DNA of 64,000 nucleotides, taken from CAVUMR01 sp963742715 (GTDB lineage: Bacteria; Actinomycetota; Actinomycetes; Mycobacteriales; Micromonosporaceae). The notes under the pieces are model-generated. The model was not told the origin of the DNA and searched no databases. It saw only the letters and a list, made by a program, of their open reading frames with translations. Both the position numbers and the translations under genes were made by a program. How positions within the stretch are numbered: position 1 is the first letter of the stretch; each line of letters starts with the position of its first letter. Location of the stretch: contig CAVUMR010000002.1 of assembly GCA_963742715.1 (NCBI GenBank), positions 2,232,001 through 2,296,000 of the forward strand, in the 5' to 3' direction. This document shows, in pieces, positions 18,025 through 27,524 of the stretch.

Positions 18025-18056
18025 CCCGTCCGCATACCGGGTCGTATGCGGGCGGG
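18025..18056 (-). terminator. recA-recX intercistronic hairpin
   Basis: A 13-bp stem with one G-T pair (18025-18037 with 18044-18056) and a six-base loop lies 51 bases after the recA stop and 89 before recX. With no T-run it is probably an attenuating terminator, a known arrangement between recA and recX in several bacteria. Confidence 0.7.
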
Positions 18057-18106
18057 CGAGAACACCGCCAGCGGAAGGCTGGGCCCGACGAATCGCCGCC
18101 GAGAGG

Positions 18107-19150
<1,044 letters not shown>

Positions 19151-19274
19151 GCCTGCCACCCCGGTTCGCTCCGTCCTCGGTCGTTTAGTCACGGCCACAC
19201 GTTAGGTGTCGGGACCGACAGAAACACGCCCGACAGACCGTCCTGTGGACAACAACTCGCGCTGTGGACAGTAC

Positions 19275-19290
19275 CCGAACAGGTGTTCGA
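19275..19290 (-). promoter_or_regulatory. recA: SOS box (LexA operator) upstream of recA
   Basis: On the minus strand TCGAACACCTGTTCGG matches 11 of 12 fixed positions of the actinobacterial LexA site TCGAAC-N4-GTTCGA. It lies in the gap between recA and the DUF3046 gene. Confidence 0.88.
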
Positions 19291-19313
19291 AGATGATCCG
19301 ACACGCCAACAGG

Positions 19314-19514
19314 TCAGCGGAGCTTGGCGGGCACCCGGTCGGCGTAGGCCGCACACACCGCGCGCCACACCCACACGGCCTCTTCGCCGTCGGCGAGAGC
19401 CTGGTTCACGGTGCGGCCCCGCAACTGCGGGATGACCTGGTCGGCCGCCACGCTCGACGCGTAGGCCGGGCCGAACACCTGCTCCATCCGTGACCAGAAG
19501 TCGGTCAACCGCAC
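19314..19514 (-). CDS. DUF3046 domain-containing protein
   Basis: Small protein of 66 residues starting at GTG (VRLTDFWSRMEQVFGPAYASS). DUF3046 proteins of this size are typically encoded just upstream of recA in actinobacteria, and the RLTDFW...FG opening and DGEEAVWVWRAVC stretch fit. The function is unknown. AAGGG lies about ten bases before the start. The recA SOS box is located between this gene and recA, suggesting that recA has its own promoter. Confidence 0.85.
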   Translation of the reverse strand: MRLTDFWSRMEQVFGPAYASSVAADQVIPQLRGRTVNQALADGEEAVWVWRAVCAAYADRVPAKLR

Positions 19515-19548
19515 GCCATCTGCCCTTCGCCACGATCTGCGCGGAACC

Positions 19549-19680
19549 GGAGGGGGTGCCTCCGGGCGGCTGCCCGGATCCGGGGGCCGCCGGCCTTCGC
19601 CCGGCAGGGATGCCGCCGGTCGCTGCCCGGTCAGGGCGTGCCGCTGGCCTGCGCCCGGGTCCGGGGATGCCTCTGGCGAC
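19549..19680. repeat. GGATGCC-containing repeat cluster
   Basis: Between DUF3046 and the MFS gene, spilling into the MFS 3' end, the words GGGTGCC, GGGATGCC, GCGTGCC and GGGATGCC recur with GC-rich fillers. The 20 bases at 19601-19620 (CCGGCAGGGATGCCGCCGGT) are found again, exactly, on the other strand at 50806-50825 in the PheS-like gene leader. This suggests a small interspersed repeat family. Confidence 0.6.
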
Positions 19681-21079
19681 GATAGCCCGCGGTCGGCGGA
19701 CCGTCCCGCTCCCCCGGCTCGGCCGGCCGCCGCAGCGCCGCCGCGATGAGCGGCACGGTGACCAGCGCGGCGATGAGGGTCAGCACGGGGTACCCGGCGA
19801 ACTCCACGATCAGTCCGGACAGCGCGCCGCCGGCGGCACCGGCGAGTCCCATCACGAAGTCGCCGAGGCCCTGTACAGACGGCCGGATGCCGTCCGGTAC
19901 CGCCTCGGTGAGCAGGGTGGATCCCGCGATCATCGTGCCGGACCAGCCCATCCCGAGCAGGCCGAGGCCGACGCTCAGCCGTACCGTGTCGTCGCCCGCG
20001 GTACCGGCCAGCGCGCATGCGGCGATCAGCAGCACCACCCCGCCCAGTACGACCGGCCGGCGACCGTACCGGTCGGCGAGCCAGCCGGTGAGCGGCGACA
20101 ACGCGTACATCCCGGCGATGTGCACGCTCAGCACGATGCCGACGATCCGCAGTACGTCACCGTGTCCGGCGTGTCCGAGCGCCTCGTCGATGTGTACCGG
20201 CGTCATCGCCATCACCGCGACCATCACGGTGTGGCCGACGGCGATCGCGGCGAGACCGAGCCGTGCCGCCGGCCGGGCCGCGACCACGGTGAACGCGGAC
20301 CGCAGTCCGCCGGACCGGCCGCGGGGAGCGCCGCTGTCGACCTCGACCGCCGGCGGCAACCCGGCCGGCGTCGCGGCGGCGCCGGCGGCCTCCGGCGCCA
20401 GCTCGGCCGGTGCCGCCCCGCCCGATCCGGCGTCGGTTCCCGGTCCGGATTCGGCTCTGGTACGCGCGAGCAGCAACGGATCCGGCCGCAGCAGCAACAA
20501 CAGCGTTCCGGCCGCGATCGCGAACGCCAGCCCGCTGAACAGGAACGGCCCGGCCAACTCGGGCAGGCCCAGCCCGTGTACCGCCCGGTCGGCCGGCCGG
20601 GCGAGGTTCGGTCCGGCCACCGCGCCGATCGTGGTGGCCCACACCACCAGCGAGAGCTGACCGGCCCGGCGGTGCGGCTCGGCCAGGTCGACGGCGGTGT
20701 ACCGGGCCTGCAGGTTGGCCGCGGTGCCGCCGCCGAACAGCAGCATGCCGGCGAGCATCACCAGGATCGAGCCGACCACGGCGGCGACCACCGCGAGCAC
20801 CGCGCCGACCAGCCCCACCGTGTACGCGAGTGCCAGCCCCGGCCGCCGGCCGCGCTTCTGCATCAGCCGGCTGACCGGTATGACCAGCAGCGCCGCGCCG
20901 ACGACCCCGCCGCTCTGGGTCAGTCCGGCCATCCCCGGACCGGCGAGGCGTGCCGCCAGCAGTGCGCCGACCGCGATACCGACGGTCACGCCGACCCCAC
21001 CGATGACCTGGGTGACGGCCAGCAGCACGAGGGTGCGCCGCTGTACCCGGGCGATGTCGACCGGCGCGGGGGCTCTCAT
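19631..21079 (-). CDS. Major facilitator superfamily transporter
   Basis: A 482-residue membrane transporter with two six-helix halves. Family motif A appears as DRYGRRPVVLGG in the second half and SRLMQKRGRRPGLALA in the first. A central loop of about 55 residues rich in Ala, Gly, Glu and Pro separates the halves. The substrate is unknown. The ATG overlaps the stop of the serine hydrolase gene (ATGA), making it the last gene of a coupled three-gene operon. Its C-terminus is basic and partly encoded by the repeat cluster. Confidence 0.88.
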   Translation of the reverse strand: MRAPAPVDIARVQRRTLVLLAVTQVIGGVGVTVGIAVGALLAARLAGPGMAGLTQSGGVVGAALLVIPVSRLMQKRGRRPGLALAYTVGLVGAVLAVVAAVVGSILVMLAGMLLFGGGTAANLQARYTAVDLAEPHRRAGQLSLVVWATTIGAVAGPNLARPADRAVHGLGLPELAGPFLFSGLAFAIAAGTLLLLLRPDPLLLARTRAESGPGTDAGSGGAAPAELAPEAAGAAATPAGLPPAVEVDSGAPRGRSGGLRSAFTVVAARPAARLGLAAIAVGHTVMVAVMAMTPVHIDEALGHAGHGDVLRIVGIVLSVHIAGMYALSPLTGWLADRYGRRPVVLGGVVLLIAACALAGTAGDDTVRLSVGLGLLGMGWSGTMIAGSTLLTEAVPDGIRPSVQGLGDFVMGLAGAAGGALSGLIVEFAGYPVLTLIAALVTVPLIAAALRRPAEPGERDGPPTAGYRRQRHPRTRAQASGTP

Positions 21080-22284
21080 GACGCCGACCGGCGCGGTGCC
21101 GACACGCGGTACCGGGCGGCCAGTACCGCCCGCCGCAGCACGTACCCGCCGCCGCGAAGGATCGGCGCGGCACCGAAGCTCAGCCCGTACTCGGTGGCAA
21201 GGGTCCGGTGTGCCACCCCGCGCAGCGCGCCGGCGGCGGACGCGTTGCCCAGCAGCGCCAGCGCGAAGCCCCGCGCCGGTACGAGGACGAGCAGCGAGGA
21301 GTACCCGCCGTAGTCGCCCAGGTGGGAGAGCACCTCGGTGCGGTACGGCTCGACCTGCCAGCCCAGTGCCCAGCGGCTGCCCCAGCTGGTCGACGTGTAC
21401 GGCCGGTGCAGCTCGGCCAGCCGCTCCGGCGCGAGCAGGTCCGGCCGCTCGCCCAACTGCAGTCGCGCGAACGCGAGCAGGTCGGCCACCGGCGCGTACA
21501 ACCCGGCGGACGGCCGACGGGCCCGGGCGTACCGCTCGACCGGTGCCGGTACGAACCGGTGCCGCTGCCGCCGCTCGTGCCCGGGTACGGTCACCGAATC
21601 CGGCTCGAACGAGGTACCGGCCATGCCGAGTGGGTCGAGCAGCCGTTGCCGCAGCACGTCCTCGAACGGCTGGCCGGTGGCGGCTTCGATCACCGCGCCA
21701 AGCAGGCAGTATCCGGCGTTGCCGTACCGCCAGGTGCGCCCCGGCAGGGTACGCGGCCGCAGCCGGCCGACCGCGCCGACGAGGTTGTCGAACGCGTCCG
21801 TACCGTCGCCGAGCGCGGCGAAGTCGACCGGATCGACCAGCCCGCTGGTGTGGCTGAGCAGGTGTCGCGGAGTGAGCGTGGCGGTAGCCCGGGGATCGGC
21901 CAGCCGCAGGCCCGGCAGTACCGCGCAGACCGGCTCGTCCAGGCTGAGCCGGCCGTCTCCGACCAGGCACATCACCAGGGTCGCGACCATCGACTTGGTG
22001 ATCGAGGCGATCCGCAGCCGGGCCCCGGGCTGGAGCGGACCGGCGTCCTGACCGGTACGACCGACCGCGGCGGTACCACCGCGGGCCGCGACGCCCCCGG
22101 CGGGCGCCGCGCTACTTGTCGGCGCGCCGCCGGGCACCGCGCCGCCGGGCGGCGAGGGTTCCGCGCCCGCGGTACCGCGGTCGGCGACCAGCGCCCCGGC
22201 CACCAGCCCGGGCAGCCGGCCGTCCGTGACCGCCGCGCTGGCGTACCCCTCGATCAGGGCCAGCACCGATGGAGCCGCCGTCAC
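21076..22284 (-). CDS. Beta-lactamase family serine hydrolase
   Basis: 402-residue protein of the class C beta-lactamase/DD-peptidase/esterase fold. The catalytic SITK (Ser94, Lys97) is followed by the Tyr motif YGN near residue 180 and an HLG motif in SHLGDYGGYSS replacing KTG. Residues 38-88 are an inserted Gly/Pro/Ala/Ser-rich stretch directly before the catalytic motif. No signal peptide is seen, so it may be cytosolic. GTG 22284 overlaps the acyl-CoA dehydrogenase stop (GTGA). The role is unknown; esterase activity is as likely as peptidase activity. Confidence 0.86.
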   Translation of the reverse strand: MTAAPSVLALIEGYASAAVTDGRLPGLVAGALVADRGTAGAEPSPPGGAVPGGAPTSSAAPAGGVAARGGTAAVGRTGQDAGPLQPGARLRIASITKSMVATLVMCLVGDGRLSLDEPVCAVLPGLRLADPRATATLTPRHLLSHTSGLVDPVDFAALGDGTDAFDNLVGAVGRLRPRTLPGRTWRYGNAGYCLLGAVIEAATGQPFEDVLRQRLLDPLGMAGTSFEPDSVTVPGHERRQRHRFVPAPVERYARARRPSAGLYAPVADLLAFARLQLGERPDLLAPERLAELHRPYTSTSWGSRWALGWQVEPYRTEVLSHLGDYGGYSSLLVLVPARGFALALLGNASAAGALRGVAHRTLATEYGLSFGAAPILRGGGYVLRRAVLAARYRVSAPRRSAS

Positions 22285-23423
22285 AGTTGCAGGCTCCGGC
22301 CGATGATCTCCTTCATGATCTCGGTCGTACCGCCGTAGATGGTCTGTACCCGGCTGTCCAGGAAGGCGCGGGCGATCGGGTACTCGAGCATGTACCCGTA
22401 GCCGCCGTGCAACTGGACGCACCGGTCGGCGACCTTGTTCTGCAGCTCCGTGGTCCACCACTTCGCCATCGCCGCGTCCGGCACGGTGAGCCGGCCGGCG
22501 TTGTGCTCGGTCACGCAGTGGTTGATGAACGTACGCGCGATGGTCACCTCGGTGGCGAGTTCGGCCAGCAGGAACCGGTTGTGCTGGAACCGGCCGATGG
22601 GGCGGCCGAACGCCTGCCGGCCGCGGACGTACTCCAGGGTCAGCTCCAGCATGTGCTCGGCCGCCGCGACCGCGCTCGCCGCGATGCCGAGCCGCTCCCG
22701 CGGCAGGTTCTGGGCGAGGTGGTAGAAGCCGTGGTTCTCGGTGCCGATCAGGTTGTCCGCCGGGATCCGGCACTCGTCCAGGAACAGCTCCGCGGTGTCG
22801 TTGATCTTCAGGCCCATCTTGGCCAGCCGCCGGCCGGGCTGGAAGCCGGGCGTACCGCGCTCGACCGCGAACAGGCTGATGCCGTGTGCGCCGCGGTCCG
22901 GATCGGTCTTGGCCACCACGATCACCAGGTCGGCCGAGCCGCCGTTGGTGATGAACGTCTTCTGCCCGGTCAGTACGAAATCATCGCCGTCGCGGCGGGC
23001 GGTGGTGCGGATGCCGGCGAGGTCGCTGCCCGCCTCCGGTTCGCTCATCGCGATCGCGGTGACCAGTTCGCCGGAGCAGAAACCGGGCAGCCAGCGCTCG
23101 CGCTGCTCCTCGGTGGTCAGGTCCCGCAGGTACGGCGCGACCACGTCGTTGTGCAGGCCGAAGCCGAGCCCCGGCGCGCCGGCCCGGATCAGCTCCTCGA
23201 CCAGCACCGTGTTGAACCGGAGGTCGTCCTGTCCGCCGCCGCCGTACTGCTCCGGCACGTCGGTACCGAGCAGCCCGGCCGCGCCCGCGGCCAGCCACAC
23301 CTCGCGCGGCGCGACCCCCTCGCGCTCCCAGTCGGCCGTGTACGGCACGACGTGCTTGGCCAGGAACGCCCGGGCCAGGTCCCGGAAGGCCTCGTGCTCG
23401 GCGTCGTACAGGCGCTGCTCCAT
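22281..23423 (-). CDS. Acyl-CoA dehydrogenase
   Basis: FAD-dependent acyl-CoA dehydrogenase of 380 residues. Signature stretches are AMSEPEAGSDLAGI, GQKTFITNGGSADL and the C-terminal QTIYGGTTEIMKEIIGR with the catalytic-type Glu. The FAD/CoA site motif RQAFGRPIGRFQ is also present. The chain length of the substrate is not predictable. It is the first gene of an operon with the serine hydrolase and MFS genes. The ATG lacks a ribosome-binding site, but CAGACT lies seven bases before it, fitting a leaderless start. Confidence 0.92.
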   Translation of the reverse strand: MEQRLYDAEHEAFRDLARAFLAKHVVPYTADWEREGVAPREVWLAAGAAGLLGTDVPEQYGGGGQDDLRFNTVLVEELIRAGAPGLGFGLHNDVVAPYLRDLTTEEQRERWLPGFCSGELVTAIAMSEPEAGSDLAGIRTTARRDGDDFVLTGQKTFITNGGSADLVIVVAKTDPDRGAHGISLFAVERGTPGFQPGRRLAKMGLKINDTAELFLDECRIPADNLIGTENHGFYHLAQNLPRERLGIAASAVAAAEHMLELTLEYVRGRQAFGRPIGRFQHNRFLLAELATEVTIARTFINHCVTEHNAGRLTVPDAAMAKWWTTELQNKVADRCVQLHGGYGYMLEYPIARAFLDSRVQTIYGGTTEIMKEIIGRSLQL

Positions 23424-23497
23424 GCGTTGCAGTCTGGCAGGGATGGGCGCGCAGGCCGAGGGTGATCTCCGGCGCTCTCGTGCGGTCGGTACGCCGG

Positions 23498-24850
23498 TCA
23501 GGCGCCGTACCGGGCCGGCTGTTCGCTGGTCGCGGCGGCGACCGCGTCGGCGAGCACCGGTACGTCGGCGAGGTCGAGCGAACTGATCGTGATCCGCATG
23601 CCCGGCGGGCTGGCCAGCCGGTACATCGAGCCGGGCGCGGCCACCCAACCGGCGTCCCGCAGCCGGGCCAGTGCCGAGGTCTCGTCGGCGACCGGTACCC
23701 ACACGTTGATGCCGGACCGGCCGGTCGCCGCGACGCCCCGCTCGGCCAGCGCCCCGATCAGCGCGGTACGGCGTTCGGCGTACACCTGCCGGGCATGGTC
23801 GACCAGGTCCGCCACCGCCGGGTCCTGCCACAACCCCACCACCAGCCGTTGCAGCACGGTGGACACCCAGCCGGTGCCCAGCCGCATCCGGCCGTGTACC
23901 CGGGCGACGGTCGTCTCGTCCCCGGCGAGTACGGCAAGCCGCAGGTCCGGGCCGAAGGGCTTGGAGACCGACCGGATGAACGCCCAGCTCCCGGTGGCTC
24001 CGGCCAGCGGCGCGAGCGGCAGCTCGGACAGTTCGGCCGCGTGGTCGTCCTCGATCACCAGCAGGTCGGGATGCTCGCGCAGCAGCCGGCGCAGTGCGGT
24101 GGCGCGGGACCTGCTCACCACGGCGCCGGTCGGGTTCTGCGCGCGGCTGGTCACCAGCACCGCGCGTACCCCCGCCGCCAGTGCCCGGCTGAGCCCGGCG
24201 GCGGTGGGACCGTCGTCGTCGACGTCGACCGGCACCGGCTCGAGCCCGAGCACGGCGAGCAGGTCGAGCAGGTTGGCCCAGGCCGGGTCCTCGACCGCGA
24301 CCCTGGTGCCCGGTGCGAGGTGCGCGGCGAGCACCCGCTCGATGCCGTCCAGCGCGCCGCCGACCACGGTCAGCGCGGCGTCGTCGAGCGCGACGCCGTC
24401 GGCACCGAGCCGTTGCCGGGCCAGGGTCATCAGCTCTGGTACGGGCCCGGCCCGCTCGTAACCGACGTGCCGGATCGCGTCCGCGTCGTCGCCGCCGGCG
24501 AGCCGGTGAATCGCGTCGGCGAGCGGTGGCAGCAGGCGCGGATCGGGTTCACCGGTGGACACGTCGCGGGCGCCGGGTGGTACCGGCAGCCGCCGGTCCT
24601 GCCGACTGCCCACCGCCGGGCGCGGCCGGATCCTGGTCCCGTGCCGTCCGGCCGTTTCGACCAGACCGCGCTGGCGCAGGGTCCGGTACGCCGCCGCCAC
24701 GGTCGCCGGGCTGACGCCGAGGTCGTCGGCGAGGCGTCGTACCGGTGGGAGTGGAGCTCCCGGCCGCAGCCGCCCGGTACGCACGCCGGTCTCCGCACTG
24801 GCCGCGATCGCTGCTGCCGTACGCCCGGCAAGCTGGTAATGTACTGGCAC
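23498..24850 (-). CDS. MocR-type GntR regulator with aminotransferase-like domain
   Basis: Transcriptional regulator of 450 residues. An N-terminal GntR winged helix (residues 1-75, VRRLADDLGVSPATVAAAYRTL) is joined to a fold-type I aminotransferase-like domain that binds pyridoxal phosphate; the lysine is in SVSKPFGP. MocR proteins often control vitamin B6 or amino acid genes next to them. It is divergent from a pyridoxamine-phosphate-oxidase-like gene 32 bases away. Translation starts at GTG, with TACAAT nine bases before it and no ribosome-binding site, so the message is probably leaderless or nearly so. Confidence 0.9.
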   Translation of the reverse strand: MPVHYQLAGRTAAAIAASAETGVRTGRLRPGAPLPPVRRLADDLGVSPATVAAAYRTLRQRGLVETAGRHGTRIRPRPAVGSRQDRRLPVPPGARDVSTGEPDPRLLPPLADAIHRLAGGDDADAIRHVGYERAGPVPELMTLARQRLGADGVALDDAALTVVGGALDGIERVLAAHLAPGTRVAVEDPAWANLLDLLAVLGLEPVPVDVDDDGPTAAGLSRALAAGVRAVLVTSRAQNPTGAVVSRSRATALRRLLREHPDLLVIEDDHAAELSELPLAPLAGATGSWAFIRSVSKPFGPDLRLAVLAGDETTVARVHGRMRLGTGWVSTVLQRLVVGLWQDPAVADLVDHARQVYAERRTALIGALAERGVAATGRSGINVWVPVADETSALARLRDAGWVAAPGSMYRLASPPGMRITISSLDLADVPVLADAVAAATSEQPARYGA

Positions 24851-24873
24851 AGTTAAGGGATTGTACTAGTACA
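24840..24873. promoter_or_regulatory. Candidate MocR operator in the divergent promoter
   Basis: TGTACTGG at 24840 and TGTACTAG at 24862 form a direct repeat 22 bases (two helical turns) apart. The second is part of the perfect 12-bp palindrome TGTACTAGTACA at 24862-24873. The minus-strand -10 TACAAT (24865-24860) lies inside the operator, which fits autoregulation. Direct repeats of this spacing are typical MocR sites. Confidence 0.7.
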
Positions 24874-24882
24874 GGAGCGATC

Positions 24883-25530
24883 GTGGACTACCGCACCACG
24901 GAACGGACCGTGCCACTCCGGTACTCCGACCGGATGCGCTACGACCGGGACACCGTGCACGCGATCCTGGACGAGGCGCTGATCGCGCATCTCGGCTTCG
25001 TCGTCGACGGGCAGCCGCGGGTGCTCCCCACCCTGTTCGTGCGGGTCGGCGACACGGTGTACGTGCACGGTTCCACCGGCAGCCGCCCGCTGCTGGCCGG
25101 ACGTACCGGGATGGACGTCTGCGTCGAGGTGACCCTGCTGGACGGGCTGGTCCTGGCCAGGTCGCAGTTCCACCACTCGGCCAACTACCGGTCCGTGGTC
25201 GTGCACGGACCGGCATCGCTCGTCACCGACGAGGACGAGAAGCGGCGGGCGCTGACCGCGCTGGTGGACAAGATCGTCACCGGTCGCGCGGCGGACAGCC
25301 GGGCGCCGTCCGACAAGGAGCTCGCGGCCACCGCCGTGCTCGCCGTACCGCTGGACGAGGCGGCCGCGAAGGTCCGCACCGGCGGCGCGAACGACGACGA
25401 GGCCGACTACGCGCTGCCCCACTGGGCCGGTGTCGTACCGCTGCGGCAGGTCGCCGGCGTCCCCGAGCCGGCCGACCCGGCCGTACCGCTGCCCGACTAC
25501 CTGATCGGGTACCGGACCGCGGTCAGTTGA
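24883..25530 (+). CDS. Pyridoxamine 5'-phosphate oxidase family protein (NimA-like flavin enzyme)
   Basis: A 215-residue split-barrel flavin- or F420-binding protein. The characteristic run is VHAILDEALIAHLGFVVDGQPRVLPTLFVRVGDTVYVHGS, followed by VCVEVTLLDGLVLARS and HHSANYRSVVVHG. Related proteins are often divergently paired with MocR regulators. It may act on B6 vitamers or as a nitroreductase-like or haem-type oxidase; context alone cannot decide. GTG 24883 has AGGAG five bases upstream. Its 3' end overlaps the converging membrane-protein gene by eight bases. Confidence 0.87.
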   Translation: MDYRTTERTVPLRYSDRMRYDRDTVHAILDEALIAHLGFVVDGQPRVLPTLFVRVGDTVYVHGSTGSRPLLAGRTGMDVCVEVTLLDGLVLARSQFHHSANYRSVVVHGPASLVTDEDEKRRALTALVDKIVTGRAADSRAPSDKELAATAVLAVPLDEAAAKVRTGGANDDEADYALPHWAGVVPLRQVAGVPEPADPAVPLPDYLIGYRTAVS

Positions 25531-27208
25531 CCGGCCGGCGCTGCCGGGGCGGCTGCTCCGGAGACGCGCCCGCGTATCCGCCTGTCGCGTTCGGATCGAC
25601 CGCGGCCGGCCGAAACAGGTACTGGCTGGTCGTGGCGATGCGCTTGCGCCATTCCTCGAACTCGTACAGGTCGACGTCGCGTTCTTCGAGGTGATCGGCC
25701 AACCCGCGCAATATGCGCTGGCTGAGATATTCGGCGTGCGACCACGCGTCGACGTACGAGTTGCGGTGGACGTGCGCGGAATCGGCCACGTGTTCCCGGA
25801 TCGAGCGCCGGGCGCCGTAATCGAACGGCCGGCGCAGTGCGATCTCCCATGCTTCGAGCAGCCGTCTCCAGATCACTCCGATGGAGTGACCGAGATGGCC
25901 CAGACACCGCACCGGGGCACCGAAGAACCACCTCGGCAATCCGCGGGCGGTACCGAGGAACCACCGCAATGCCAGGTCGCCGGGGTGTGACGGCAGCTTG
26001 GCGATGCGCGCCATGAGGGCGTAATCGACCGGTCGGAGTGCGGTCAGCGCCAATTCGACCACGAGCAGCCGGGACTGCTTGAACGCACGGACGAATACGC
26101 TGAGCACCACGTCGCCGTTCCAGTCGGTGAATTCCAGGCACAGGTGGCGACGGCTGTACGGATTGCGACCCAGGCGCAGCTCCGGTGGCGGTGAGGCGGG
26201 TTGGCACACCGTCTCGACGTCCAGTGCGGCCAGGTGGTGCCGGTTGTCCAGCAGCCGCCCGTCGACGTAGTGCCGGTACGGCGCGGCAAGGTTCGGATCG
26301 GGGGCCAGCACGGCCTGCCGGATCTGGGTCAGCACCTCGTCGACCTCGACCGACCCGGGCACCAACCGGTGCCCGTCCGGCATCGTCCTGCCGCGGCCTA
26401 CGTCGATCTTCACGATGACCGTGTCGAGGAGTTGGCCGTTGCCGATGAACGGGCTGCTCAGCCTGTCCACGCCGTATGCCACGGCCAGCCCGTCGTTGGC
26501 GAGTGCGGCCCGGTCCTCGGCACGATGCCGCATGACCGGCGCCAGGTCCCGCGGATTGCGGCCCGAGTCGCGCAGGAGCCGGGCCCGGACCAGGCTGTAC
26601 CGGACGTGCCAGGCCGCGACTATGAGGCCCAGCCCGAGCGCCAGCAGCACGCCGAACCAGCCGCGCGGGCTCAGCCGCGTTCCCAACGGAACGAACAAAG
26701 CCAGGAACAGCCCGGCCGCAACGGCCAGCGCCACACCCAGGTTTCGCAGAGTCTGTTCGCCGCGCCGGTAGTACCGCCGGGCCAGCCACCACCCGACATG
26801 GGACACGACAACGCAGATCAGGGTGGCTCTGGTCGCCGCCCAATGATTCAGGTCGTAGAGCACGAATCCGAGCCCGGTGAGAAATAGCGCCAGCATCACC
26901 AGGTCGCGTATCACGACAACGCGGTGCGCGACCCGTGCGTGGCGCAGTACCGCGACGAGATCCACCCCGCGCGCCGGCGCCCAGGCCCGGTACGCCTGAT
27001 CGAAATAGTCCTCGGAGATGTCTTCGGTGATGTCCTCGTCGAGGTATGCGGTGGCAGCCAGAATTCGGGTCGGGCTCAACGGGTACACCGCGCCGTCGTC
27101 GCCCGGTTCGTTGTCGTCCGGGTCCGGGTCCGGCGGTGGCGCCCCTCCGGGCGGCCATGCGCCGGGTGGCCATCCGCCGGGTGGATTTCGGACCAGAGTC
27201 CAGGTCAT
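25523..27208 (-). CDS. Membrane protein of unknown function
   Basis: I do not recognise a family. From ATG 27208 it has 561 residues: a Pro/Gly/Trp-rich head (NPPGGWPPGAWPPGGAPPP), an acidic stretch, then at least four membrane helices between residues 95 and 215 (such as VMLALFLTGLGFVLYDL and WFGVLLALGLGLIVAAW). A soluble region of about 300 residues follows, and the protein ends in a basic, Pro-rich tail. The DNA is visibly less GC-rich than its neighbours, suggesting an accessory gene. No clear ribosome-binding site precedes this ATG; an in-frame start at 27349 is possible. It overlaps the oxidase gene tail-to-tail. Confidence 0.7.
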   Translation of the reverse strand: MTWTLVRNPPGGWPPGAWPPGGAPPPDPDPDDNEPGDDGAVYPLSPTRILAATAYLDEDITEDISEDYFDQAYRAWAPARGVDLVAVLRHARVAHRVVVIRDLVMLALFLTGLGFVLYDLNHWAATRATLICVVVSHVGWWLARRYYRRGEQTLRNLGVALAVAAGLFLALFVPLGTRLSPRGWFGVLLALGLGLIVAAWHVRYSLVRARLLRDSGRNPRDLAPVMRHRAEDRAALANDGLAVAYGVDRLSSPFIGNGQLLDTVIVKIDVGRGRTMPDGHRLVPGSVEVDEVLTQIRQAVLAPDPNLAAPYRHYVDGRLLDNRHHLAALDVETVCQPASPPPELRLGRNPYSRRHLCLEFTDWNGDVVLSVFVRAFKQSRLLVVELALTALRPVDYALMARIAKLPSHPGDLALRWFLGTARGLPRWFFGAPVRCLGHLGHSIGVIWRRLLEAWEIALRRPFDYGARRSIREHVADSAHVHRNSYVDAWSHAEYLSQRILRGLADHLEERDVDLYEFEEWRKRIATTSQYLFRPAAVDPNATGGYAGASPEQPPRQRRPVN

Positions 27209-27524
27209 TTGTGTCGCCGATCGCCTAGTCAGTAGGTCGTCACCCGATGGGGGACGAGTCGCCGAATGGATGGCCGCGACCCTCAAACTGGCACGCCGGA
27301 TAACACCGGGCGTCGGAGCGCTTGATAGGCGACAGATCCATTCAGCCAATTCGACCGAACGGCTGCTGGTGACCCACCGTTAGGGGATGCCTGCCCTCCG
27401 ATCACGCGACGTCACGGTTGCACGAGTGGTGGAGGCGCCGGCTCACCCGGGCGCCCGGGCGATCACGGGGCCGGCCGGGCTCCGGCGGTACGGCGGAGGC
27501 GGATCGTCGTACCCCCGGGGCAGG
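27209..27524. other. Divergent spacer between the membrane protein and lhr
   Basis: These 316 bases separate divergent starts and should carry both promoters. The first half is relatively AT-rich. I see no well-formed -35/-10 pair, RNA gene or repeat. An in-frame extension of either gene into this region cannot be excluded. Confidence 0.5.
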
